This document shows, piece by piece, positions 27,660 through 34,935 of a stretch of DNA of 64,000 bases (positions are counted from its first letter, which is position 1; every line of letters starts with the position of its first letter). The notes beneath the pieces were generated by a model. That model ran no database searches and was not told where the DNA came from. It was given only the letters and a program-made list of their open reading frames with translations. The translations under genes and the position numbers were made by a program. The stretch is from positions 310,001 to 374,000 of the forward strand of contig CAMLCZ010000001.1 in NCBI GenBank assembly GCA_946478665.1. The letters are read 5' to 3'. Origin of the DNA: an uncultured Bartonella sp. GTDB taxonomy: Bacteria; Pseudomonadota; Alphaproteobacteria; Rhizobiales; Rhizobiaceae.

Positions 27660-28427
27660 TTATTGAGCGGTATAACCGCCATCAATCACCAGTTCTGTAC
27701 CAGTTACAAAACCTGATTCATCAGATGCCAGATACAAAATACCGTAAGCAATATCCTCTGGAACACCCAATTTACCGATAGGATGCAGAGCGGTTAGCTG
27801 TGCCCTTCTCTCTTCAACATTGCCATCTCGTTTTGCATTTTCTTCAACCATTGGTGTCCAGATATACCCCGGGTGAACTGAGTTTACACGAATACCATAG
27901 CCTGATTTTGCACAATGCAATGCTGCCGATTTGGTAAATAATCTGACACCACCCTTACTTGCATTATAGGCAGCGAGCGTTGGATCGCCCACCAAGCCTT
28001 CAATTGATGACAGATTGACGATGGATCCGCTTTTATGTTCTTTCATCACGCGGATAGCTTCACGTGTGCCAAGAAAAACAGCGTCAAGATTGATTGACTG
28101 TAGAAAGCGCCATTTTTCAAGCGTTTCGTCTTCTGCCGAACCAGAATGGCCAACACCAGCATTATTCACCAGAATATCCAGTCTACCAAATAATTTTACC
28201 GTATCGTCAACGACTTCTTTCCAACGTTTTTCATCAGAAACATCTTGTCGCATGAATTTGGCGGTACCACCGGCTGCCTTTATTTCTTGCTCGACTCTTT
28301 GTCCTGCCTTTTCATCAAGATCAGTCAGAACAACCTTGGCGCCTTCTTTTGCGAGAAGTTTTGAAGTTGCTTCTCCCAAACCTTTGGCTCCACCCGTAAC
28401 AATTGCAACTTTATCTTTTACACGCAT
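27660..28427 (-). CDS. SDR-family NAD(P)-dependent oxidoreductase
   Basis: The 255-residue Rossmann-fold enzyme is a classical short-chain dehydrogenase: cofactor loop VTGGAKGLGEA, TDLDEKAG (an acidic residue after beta-2, so NAD is likelier than NADP), NNAGVGHSG, catalytic Ser in NLSSIEG, the YNASKGG Tyr/Lys pair, and HPGYIWTPM. It resembles bacterial alcohol/steroid dehydrogenases of the R-specific type. The substrate is unknown. It is monocistronic with GAGGAG before the ATG and converges on gltA. Confidence 0.88.
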   Translation of the reverse strand: MRVKDKVAIVTGGAKGLGEATSKLLAKEGAKVVLTDLDEKAGQRVEQEIKAAGGTAKFMRQDVSDEKRWKEVVDDTVKLFGRLDILVNNAGVGHSGSAEDETLEKWRFLQSINLDAVFLGTREAIRVMKEHKSGSIVNLSSIEGLVGDPTLAAYNASKGGVRLFTKSAALHCAKSGYGIRVNSVHPGYIWTPMVEENAKRDGNVEERRAQLTALHPIGKLGVPEDIAYGILYLASDESGFVTGTELVIDGGYTAQ

Positions 28428-28505
28428 AATATTTTCTCCTCAAAACAAACATTTACTTCAGTTTGCTTTAAGCAGCATACAACTAATACTTACAGAATAA
28501 CAGCA

Positions 28506-29627
28506 CTAACGAACAATCGTTAACTGTTCAGCGGCACGGGTAATTGCCGTATATAACCAGCGTTCTCTGGTATCACGAAATGCAAAGCTTTCGTCAAACA
28601 GTACCACATTGTTCCATTGCGAACCTTGCGCTTTATGAACAGTTAAAGCATAACCATAATCAAAATCGTCATACCGCTTTTTTAACTGCCATGAAATTTC
28701 ACTTTCGGGATCCTCAAAAACAGCTTTCAACAATTTGATCTTAGCGACACCACGGTCATCATCTTCCGGCGTGACAAGCAGATTAATACCTGGTTTTACC
28801 GTCTCTTTCGACGATGTCATGACCTTCCACAATGAACCATTCAATAGCCCTTTGGCAGGGTCATTACGTAGGCAAACCAATTTATCTCCTGCTTGTGGGT
28901 AGTCTGCAGAGAAGCCCTTCAATTCCCTAAGGCGTTTATTATAAAGACGCCGTGTTCGGTTAATACCTAATAATACCTGATCGGCGTCCAATACCAATTG
29001 TTGATTGACTTCTTTGCGCGAGATTATTTTTGCTGCACCATAATCGCCATAACTGATATCTCTGCCTTCACGCACGTCCATAGCTAGCCGAATTATCGGA
29101 TTGTCACGTGCTTGCCGATGAATTTCCGTTAGAAGAAAATCCGGTTCATGCTCGGTAAAAAAGCCCCCGCCGGAAATTGGCGGTAATTGTCCCGGGTCCC
29201 CCAATACCAAAATGGGCGTGCCAAAACTCATAAGATCACGCCCTAATTGTTCATCAACCATGGAACATTCGTCGATAACAATTAGCTTGGCCTGTGCAAC
29301 AGGGCTTTGTCTATTCAATGAAAATGTTGGAGCTATAGACGTTTTCCCAGTGGTTTCGTCTGCGACTTCTTCTTCACCTCGTGGTCGGTAGATCAATGAA
29401 TGTATTGTGCGTGCATTTGTTGCACCTTTAGAGCGCAATACCTGTGCGGCTTTACCAGTAAATGCTGCAAACTGGACATCACCATCAACTGTTTCGGCGA
29501 AATAGCGTGCCAAAGTTGTTTTCCCTGTACCGGCATAGCCAAACAGACGGAAAATAGGTGAACGACCTTTGTTTAACCAGGAAGAAACTTCGGTTAAGGC
29601 TTTATCCTGTTCTGGTGAAAATTGCAT
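28506..29627 (-). CDS. RecD-like superfamily 1 DNA helicase
   Basis: 373 residues with SF1 motifs in order: FGYAGTGKTTLARYFA (Walker A), AFTGKAAQVLRSKG, ARTIHSLIY, LIVIDECSMVDEQLG (Walker B), LVLGDPGQLPPISGGGFF (III), LTEIHRQARDNPI (IV), and YALTVHKAQGSQW with WLYTAITRAAEQL (V-VI). It lacks the long N-terminal region of RecD/RecD2 and matches the short AAA_30/UvrD_C_2 proteins of Rhizobiales, sometimes compared with Dda helicase. It probably acts in DNA repair or fork restart. It is 78 bp upstream of the SDR gene on the same strand. Confidence 0.88.
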   Translation of the reverse strand: MQFSPEQDKALTEVSSWLNKGRSPIFRLFGYAGTGKTTLARYFAETVDGDVQFAAFTGKAAQVLRSKGATNARTIHSLIYRPRGEEEVADETTGKTSIAPTFSLNRQSPVAQAKLIVIDECSMVDEQLGRDLMSFGTPILVLGDPGQLPPISGGGFFTEHEPDFLLTEIHRQARDNPIIRLAMDVREGRDISYGDYGAAKIISRKEVNQQLVLDADQVLLGINRTRRLYNKRLRELKGFSADYPQAGDKLVCLRNDPAKGLLNGSLWKVMTSSKETVKPGINLLVTPEDDDRGVAKIKLLKAVFEDPESEISWQLKKRYDDFDYGYALTVHKAQGSQWNNVVLFDESFAFRDTRERWLYTAITRAAEQLTIVR

Positions 29628-30036
29628 GGTTTTACCAAACAGGATTCGACAGAAAAGGGCAAGCCTTTTACCCGATTTATATCACAGCCTTATCTATGTT
29701 ATGGCGCAATTTATATCACCAGCAAGAACAATTGAAGCCACAACCAAGATAGAGCCATTAACATAATGATAAGGCGATAAAAGCTTTAAAATTGCGTATC
29801 ACAATTAAAGCCGTTGTTACGTTTTATTTTTTTCTTAAAAATACCAACCATCGCCTAATAAAGCACCCGAATATCCGATATTCAAAGTGCTTTATTACTC
29901 AGTTGTTGAGCCATAAACATTTTTGGTCAAACCGCCCCCATCTTCTCTGGTGGTGCAGTTTTCGTGTCCTATCTCACCACGCTATAGGGGGATAAAAAAA
30001 GGTCATTTATTGCTGTGAACAAATGACCTTTATGTC
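29628..30036. other. Spacer between ilvN and the RecD-like gene, with nested hairpin
   Basis: 409 bp without a gene. TAAAGCAC (29859-29866) pairs with GTGCTTTA (29887-29894), enclosing GAATAT-CCG-ATATTC (29869-29883): a two-tier stem with no U-tract on either strand. ATTTATATCAC also occurs twice, about 36 bp apart, near 29680-29720. The rest shows no signal I can support. Confidence 0.5.
29992..30031 (-). terminator. Terminator of ilvIH
   Basis: AAAGGTCATTT (29998-30008) pairs with AAATGACCTTT (30021-30031) around a 12-nt loop; on the minus strand the stem is followed by TTTTATC-rich sequence. It lies 6 bp after the ilvN stop. Confidence 0.85.
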
Positions 30037-30609
30037 TCACATACCTTCTGGCCCACGGTTCATTGCGGATACGCCAGTACGGCAAATTTCAACCAAACCA
30101 AGGGGGCGCATAATGGCGATAAATTGGTCGATTTTTGCTGATTTGCCCGTTACTTCAAAAATAAAGTGATCGGTTGTCGCATCAACAACTTTCGCATGAA
30201 AAGCATCGGATAACCGTAATGCTTCAACGCGTTGCGCACCTTGGCAAGCGACCTTGATTAAAGCCAATTCACGCTCAATTGGGCCATCCTGTCCTAGTTC
30301 TTTAGCTCTTACGGTTAAATCAACCACTCTGTGAACTGGTACAATACGTTCCAGCTGGTGTCTAATTTGGTTTAAAACCTGTGGTGTTGCTCTTGTTACC
30401 ACTGTGACACGTGACAAACGTTGTTCATGTTCGGTTTCTGAAACAGTTAGGCTTTCAATATTATAGCCCCTGCCCGAAAACAGCCCTATAACGCGGGCAA
30501 GCACACCCGGCTCATTATCAACGAGTACAGCGAGCATATGTGTTTCCATAGGATCATTATCGGCTTCGATGAAATATGCTGATCCGAAACTTAAATTTTG
30601 CGCATTCAT
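30037..30609 (-). CDS. ilvH: Acetolactate synthase small (regulatory) subunit
   Basis: 190 residues: after about 20 variable residues, an ACT domain (METHMLAVLVDNEPGVLARVIGLFSGRGYNIESLTV) that binds valine for feedback inhibition, then the C-terminal ALS-activating domain (ELALIKVACQG...FIFEVTGKSAKIDQFI). It activates and makes valine-sensitive the large subunit encoded 12 bp upstream. AAGGA precedes the ATG. The pair is expected to be controlled by the attenuator at 32456-32562. Confidence 0.95.
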   Translation of the reverse strand: MNAQNLSFGSAYFIEADNDPMETHMLAVLVDNEPGVLARVIGLFSGRGYNIESLTVSETEHEQRLSRVTVVTRATPQVLNQIRHQLERIVPVHRVVDLTVRAKELGQDGPIERELALIKVACQGAQRVEALRLSDAFHAKVVDATTDHFIFEVTGKSAKIDQFIAIMRPLGLVEICRTGVSAMNRGPEGM

Positions 30610-30621
30610 GATTTTAATTCC

Positions 30622-32421
30622 TTATACGAGCGAGCGACCTTTGGCATCAATTGCATTTGCAACTGCTTCATCATTGGCCTCATCGGGCAACAGCATATCG
30701 TTATGCGCACGTCCTGATGGGATCATCGGGAAACAATTTTCCTGATTGACAACGCGGCAATCAAATAAAACTGGCTTATCACACTCTATCATTTCACGGA
30801 TCTTGGCATCCAATTCCTGTGGGTCGGAACATCTTATGCCGACAGCCCCATAAGCTTCCGCTAATTTTACAAAATCAGGCATAGATTCTGTATAGGAATT
30901 GGATAAGCGGTTACCATGCAGCAATTGTTGCCACTGCCGAACCATGCCCATGTAATTATTATTAAGAATAAACACTTTAACCGGCGTCTTATGCTGCATC
31001 GCTGTTGCCAGTTCCTGAATATTCATTTGAATAGATGCGTCACCTGCAACACAGATAACCAAGGCATCTGGATTTGCAACCTGCACGCCGATTGATGACG
31101 GAAATCCATACCCCATGGTTCCCAATCCACCAGATGTCATAAAATGTTTCGGTTCATCAAACCCATAATATTGGGCTGTCCACATTTGGTGTTGGCCAAC
31201 TTCAGTTGTTATATAGGCGTTTTTATCTTTGGTGAGTTCGTAAAGCCGCTGAATAGCGTATTGCGGCATAATTGCATCGCTTCTTTGCTTGAATGCCAAA
31301 GAATTACGCGCCCGCCAATGGTTTATAGTGTCCCACCATTCCTTACGTTCTGCTTTATTAGGCGTTTGCTGCAATGCGCGCAAACTCCGTGTCATATTTT
31401 CCAGAATATGGGCAACATCGCCAATAATCGGCACCTCAACTTGTACAGTTTTGTTGATTGATGACGGATCAATGTCGATATGAATGATACGCGCATTAGG
31501 GGCAAAAGCATCTAGCCGGCCAGTGATACGGTCGTCAAAACGAGCACCGATTGCCAGCATAACATCGCAATCATGCATCGTCATATTTGCTTCATAGGTA
31601 CCATGCATACCTAACATGCCAAGCCAATTTTTACCCGATGCCGGATATGCTCCCAATCCCATAAGTGTCGAGGTAATTGGAAAATCACCCAAGTCTACCA
31701 ATTCGCGTAAAAGTCTTACAGCTTCGCTACCCGACGAGATAACACCACCGCCCGAGTAGATGACCGGCTTTTTTGCCTGTGCAAGCATTGAAACAGCGTA
31801 TTGAATTGCCTTATCGTCACCTTCCAATTGCGGCCGATAACTGGCGCGCGGCATGGATTTTGGTGCGGTATAGATGCCTGAAGCAAATTGAATATCTTTT
31901 GGAATATCAATCAATACAGGGCCTGGTCTTCCCGTCTGTGCAATATAAAAAGCCTCATGAATAATGCGTGACAGATCATTGACATCTTTAACAAGCCAAT
32001 TGTGCTTTGTGCAGGGACGTGTAATGCCAACCGTATCGGCTTCCTGAAAACCATCTGTACCAATCAAGGTTGTTGGTACCTGTCCAGAAAAACAGACCAA
32101 TGGAATGGAATCCATCAAGGCATCTTGCAGTGCCGTTACGGAATTTGTCGCACCAGGGCCAGATGTCACGAGCATCACACCTACTTTGCCTGTGCTACGG
32201 GCATACCCTTCTGCGGCGTGTCCTGCTGCCTGCTCATGACGCACGAGTATATGTTGGAATTGATCTTGTTGGTAAATTTCGTCAAAAATAGGCAGAACAG
32301 CTCCACCAGGATAACCAAAAATATGTTTTACCCCCTGATCGATCAGGGCTTGTACGACCATTTCCGCTCCGGTCATAGTTGTCCCGTCTGCATTGTTTCT
32401 TGGCTTTTTATGCTCTGTCAT
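30622..32421 (-). CDS. ilvI: Acetolactate synthase large (catalytic) subunit
   Basis: 599 residues, a thiamine-diphosphate enzyme making 2-acetolactate or 2-aceto-2-hydroxybutyrate for valine, leucine and isoleucine. Motifs: FGYPGGAVLPIFDEIY, RHEQAAGHAAEGYAR (catalytic Glu), TSGPGATN, the central FAD-binding domain, and the ThDP/Mg site GDASIQMNIQELATA...NNNYMGMVRQWQ. It is the anabolic, FAD-binding type. It is cytosolic, first in an operon with ilvH, and is preceded by a leader-peptide attenuator. Its product is also the substrate of BudA at 7 kb. Confidence 0.96.
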   Translation of the reverse strand: MTEHKKPRNNADGTTMTGAEMVVQALIDQGVKHIFGYPGGAVLPIFDEIYQQDQFQHILVRHEQAAGHAAEGYARSTGKVGVMLVTSGPGATNSVTALQDALMDSIPLVCFSGQVPTTLIGTDGFQEADTVGITRPCTKHNWLVKDVNDLSRIIHEAFYIAQTGRPGPVLIDIPKDIQFASGIYTAPKSMPRASYRPQLEGDDKAIQYAVSMLAQAKKPVIYSGGGVISSGSEAVRLLRELVDLGDFPITSTLMGLGAYPASGKNWLGMLGMHGTYEANMTMHDCDVMLAIGARFDDRITGRLDAFAPNARIIHIDIDPSSINKTVQVEVPIIGDVAHILENMTRSLRALQQTPNKAERKEWWDTINHWRARNSLAFKQRSDAIMPQYAIQRLYELTKDKNAYITTEVGQHQMWTAQYYGFDEPKHFMTSGGLGTMGYGFPSSIGVQVANPDALVICVAGDASIQMNIQELATAMQHKTPVKVFILNNNYMGMVRQWQQLLHGNRLSNSYTESMPDFVKLAEAYGAVGIRCSDPQELDAKIREMIECDKPVLFDCRVVNQENCFPMIPSGRAHNDMLLPDEANDEAVANAIDAKGRSLV

Positions 32422-32455
32422 TTTTCCTACTCGTCAACATAATCAAATCGGATAA

Positions 32456-32533
32456 TAAAAAAGGCCCCCGAGGGAGCCTGTCTTGCGTATGAGGTGCTAT
32501 TAGCTGAATGGTTACACCATCTGCCTCATACGC
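32456..32533 (-). promoter_or_regulatory. Transcription attenuator of ilvIH
   Basis: Directly after the leader peptide the RNA has a perfect 10-bp helix, GCGTATGAGG (32533-32524) with CCTCATACGC (32494-32485), enclosing a small ATGGT/ACCAT stem, and then a GC-rich terminator stem AGGCTCC/GGGGCCT (32479-32462) followed by TTTTTT. The first base of the 10-bp helix is the last base of the leader stop codon, so ribosome position would decide whether the helix forms. I could not identify an antiterminator that is strictly exclusive with the terminator. Confidence 0.75.
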
Positions 32534-32562
32534 TACCACACTACTAGAATAATCTTTTCCAT
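32533..32562 (-). CDS. ilvIH leader peptide (MEKIILVVW)
   Basis: A 9-codon reading frame, ATG-GAA-AAG-ATT-ATT-CTA-GTA-GTG-TGG-TAG, with AAGG 8 bases upstream. Five consecutive residues are the three end products of the pathway (Ile, Ile, Leu, Val, Val). It lies about 110 bp before ilvI, immediately ahead of paired RNA helices and a terminator. This is the classical arrangement for ribosome-mediated attenuation: scarce charged branched-chain tRNAs stall the ribosome and allow readthrough. Confidence 0.78.
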   Translation of the reverse strand: MEKIILVVW

Positions 32563-32790
32563 AGCGGAAACCTTATTATGCAATTTTACATTCGTCAATG
32601 CCAAAAATTACCCTAACATTATTGCATAGTTTATGTTTTTAACAAGAAAAGACCAACGAAAACGATCATGATATATTATCAGTATACTATTCAATGATGG
32701 ATTTGAGTGGCATTTCATACCGCCATAATAAAACCACCACGTCGTCACCCTTATTAAGATGTAAATGACACTTTCAAAGAAAACTCTGCG
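32563..32790. other. Spacer between miaA and the ilv leader
   Basis: 228 bp (part of the 369-bp gap from ilvI to miaA) with no gene. It should contain the ilvIH promoter. TTGACG at about 32599-32594 (minus strand) is a good -35-like hexamer but no well-spaced -10 follows. No terminator after miaA was found. Confidence 0.4.
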
Positions 32791-33663
32791 TTACGAACGG
32801 CATTTCCACGTTGAGTCGAATTGGTGGCGAAACCATGTCATCTGGCGCTTTGCATATCGTCTGGTTTGTGTTTTGGCTTTTTCTATCGCACTTTCCATAG
32901 TTTCACGTCCGTTTAGGACATTGATAAATTCCGGAACGCCAATGGCTTTCATTGCTGGCAAAGTAGGATCCAATTGCAAATCATCAAGTTTACGAACCTC
33001 GTCAAACGCACCGTTTTCTACCATGCGATCAAAGCGCCTTTCAATGCGATCATACACCAATGCACGTTCTGGCAGCAGAAGTATTTTTTCAATATTCATA
33101 TCTTGAAGCAGTGGCGTGGTTTTTTGATCCTGCCATGCACTCAAAGGTTTATCCGTTGCTTCAAACACCTCCAGAGCACGCAAAATTCTTTGCCGGTCAT
33201 TGATATTCAATTTCTGCGCTGTTTTTTGATCGACCTGCAGCAGTTGTTCATGCAGCTTTTCTGCTGCAGTGTTTTGCGCAATATCTTGCCACTTTTCTTT
33301 TATTGCCAATGGTACGTCGGGTATTTCTGCCAAGCCTTCCAACAATGCCTTGAAATAAAGCCCCGTTCCACCAACAAAGATCAATGGCACGCCACCCAGC
33401 TTATCCAACAGACAAGACACATCTTTAAGCCATTTTCCGGTGGAATAGCGAATAGATGGATCAACATGACCATAAAGATAATGTTTGGCTAAAGACATAT
33501 CCGCATCAGAAGGACGAGCGGTTATAACCTGCAAAATATCATAGACTTGCATTGAATCTGCGTTAATAATAACACCATCATGCTTTCTTGCATGTTCAAT
33601 TGCAAAATCAGACTTGCCGCTTGCGGTAGGGCCCGCTATCAAAGTTATAACTCTTTTTTTCAT
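32791..33663 (-). CDS. miaA: tRNA dimethylallyltransferase
   Basis: 290 residues. It adds a dimethylallyl group to A37 of tRNAs reading UNN codons. P-loop LIAGPTASGKSDFAIEHA, then INADSMQVYDILQVITARPS, HYLYGHVDP, FVGGTGLYFKALLEGLAEIP and the C-terminal MKAIGVPEF...KTQTRRYAKRQMTWFR, all diagnostic. AGGAAG precedes the ATG. It is divergent from serB with only 15 bp between the two start codons, so each gene's ribosome site lies in that gap and promoters must reach into the other gene. Confidence 0.95.
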   Translation of the reverse strand: MKKRVITLIAGPTASGKSDFAIEHARKHDGVIINADSMQVYDILQVITARPSDADMSLAKHYLYGHVDPSIRYSTGKWLKDVSCLLDKLGGVPLIFVGGTGLYFKALLEGLAEIPDVPLAIKEKWQDIAQNTAAEKLHEQLLQVDQKTAQKLNINDRQRILRALEVFEATDKPLSAWQDQKTTPLLQDMNIEKILLLPERALVYDRIERRFDRMVENGAFDEVRKLDDLQLDPTLPAMKAIGVPEFINVLNGRETMESAIEKAKTQTRRYAKRQMTWFRHQFDSTWKCRS

Positions 33664-33678
33664 TGACGGGGACTTCCT

Positions 33679-34578
33679 ATGTCTGCCAATTCCTTACTTG
33701 TAGCCACGCTTATAACCAATCCTACACATCCTGTTCTGGAAACGACACTTGTTGATAAAGCGTGTCAGCACGTTAATGCAAATAATGTTTATTGGCTAGC
33801 TGATGGTATTGCATGCGATATTCCGCTGCCTAATACCACGGACAAAGCACAGGCATTGGAAAATCTCCGCAATGCGATTGGTGATCTTCCTATTGATATT
33901 GCGGTGCAAGAACAAGACAAACGAAGAAAAAAGCTTCTTGTTGCGGATATGGATTCCACAATGATTGGGCAAGAATGTATTGATGAACTTGCCGAAGAAG
34001 CAGGATTGCGTGAGCATATTGCCACTATTACGCGGCGCGCAATGAATGGGGAAATTGCTTTTGAGCCAGCCTTAAAAGAACGTGTTGCCCTATTAAAAGG
34101 TCTACCTTTGGATATTATTGATACGGTTATTAAAAACCGGATAAGTTTGACTGCCGGTGGCAAGGAACTTATCGCAACCATGCGGAAAAATGGTGCCTAT
34201 ACAGCGTTGGTTTCTGGTGGTTTTACCATCTTTACTGGAAAAATTGCCGCCATGCTCGGTTTTAATGAACATCATGCCAATGAATTGAAAGTGGTGGATA
34301 ATCAATTATCTGGTTTCGTAGCTGAACCTATTTTGGGCAAACAAGCAAAATTGGATAAATTGGAAGATCTTTGTAAACAATTGGGCATTTCACCTGATGA
34401 GGCAATGGCGGTTGGTGATGGTGCAAATGATCTGGCTATGCTGCAAAGAGCTGGCTCTGGTGTTGCACTGCACGCCAAGCCCATTGTTGCTGAAGCCGCA
34501 TCAATCCGGATTGATTACGGCGATCTAACAGCGTTACTTTATCTCCAAGGATATAGAAAGCACGACTTCGTCGGATAA
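33679..34578 (+). CDS. serB: Phosphoserine phosphatase
   Basis: 299 residues of the HAD superfamily: a variable N-terminal region (about 1-85), then VADMDSTMIGQECIDELAEEAGL (nucleophile Asp and acid/base Asp replaced as usual by DMDST), TALVSGGFTIFTGKIA, and GDGANDLAMLQRAGSGVALHAKP. It makes serine from phosphoserine in the cytosol. GGGGA precedes the ATG. Its last ten codons are echoed at 34794-34823 within a tandem duplication shared with degP. Confidence 0.95.
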   Translation: MSANSLLVATLITNPTHPVLETTLVDKACQHVNANNVYWLADGIACDIPLPNTTDKAQALENLRNAIGDLPIDIAVQEQDKRRKKLLVADMDSTMIGQECIDELAEEAGLREHIATITRRAMNGEIAFEPALKERVALLKGLPLDIIDTVIKNRISLTAGGKELIATMRKNGAYTALVSGGFTIFTGKIAAMLGFNEHHANELKVVDNQLSGFVAEPILGKQAKLDKLEDLCKQLGISPDEAMAVGDGANDLAMLQRAGSGVALHAKPIVAEAASIRIDYGDLTALLYLQGYRKHDFVG

Positions 34579-34626
34579 AGCCCTATTTATAAACCAAAGG
34601 ATTGCCAGTATTTCACAAATTTAACT

Positions 34627-34684
34627 CGGTAATACAATAGGATAATGCGTATTGTTATTAATCGTATTATGTATTGTATTACCG
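34627..34684. other. Large hairpin in the serB/degP spacer
   Basis: CGGTAATACAATA (34627-34639) pairs perfectly with TATTGTATTACCG (34672-34684), with further inner pairing (ATAATGCG with CGTATTAT). The second copy (about 34873-34929) keeps the inner part but has a mismatched outer stem. Neither side has a clear U-tract; it may still act as a transcription or decay barrier after serB. Confidence 0.6.
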
Positions 34685-34690
34685 TGAACA

Positions 34691-34790
34691 TTAATCCAGA
34701 CGCAGGTCAACAAAACACAATTCGCCACCAGCGCCAGATACGATAAAAACGCATTTTTAAGCCACGTTGCGCGCAGATTTTCCAAATCTT
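34691..34790 (-). pseudogene. Echo of the degP 3' end (about 33 codons, frameshifted)
   Basis: On the minus strand it reads LENLRAT, then, after one lost base, VSGAGGELCFVDLRLD and a stop, against LENLRATGRKNALLVVSGAGGELRFVTVRLD in degP. About half of the differences are at synonymous positions. It is part of the 245-bp tandem duplication and cannot be translated as a unit. Confidence 0.85.
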
Positions 34791-34793
34791 CCA

Positions 34794-34823
34794 TGATATG
34801 GAATTCATGACGACGTCTTATAA
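34794..34823 (+). pseudogene. Echo of the serB 3' end (about nine codons plus stop)
   Basis: TAT-GGA-ATT-CAT-GAC-GAC-GTC-TTA-TAA corresponds to the serB end TAT-AGA-AAG-CAC-GAC-TTC-GTC-GGA-TAA at an offset of exactly 245 bp, and the homology continues into the downstream GCCCTA. It is too short to be expressed and is a relic of the tandem duplication. Confidence 0.75.
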
Positions 34824-34935
34824 CGCCCTAACGATAAGCCAAAGAATTGCTAATATTTCAGCGAGTTAGCCCAATAATGCAATAGGATAATGCGTATTGT
34901 TATCGATCATATTGTGTATTGTATTACCGTGAGCA

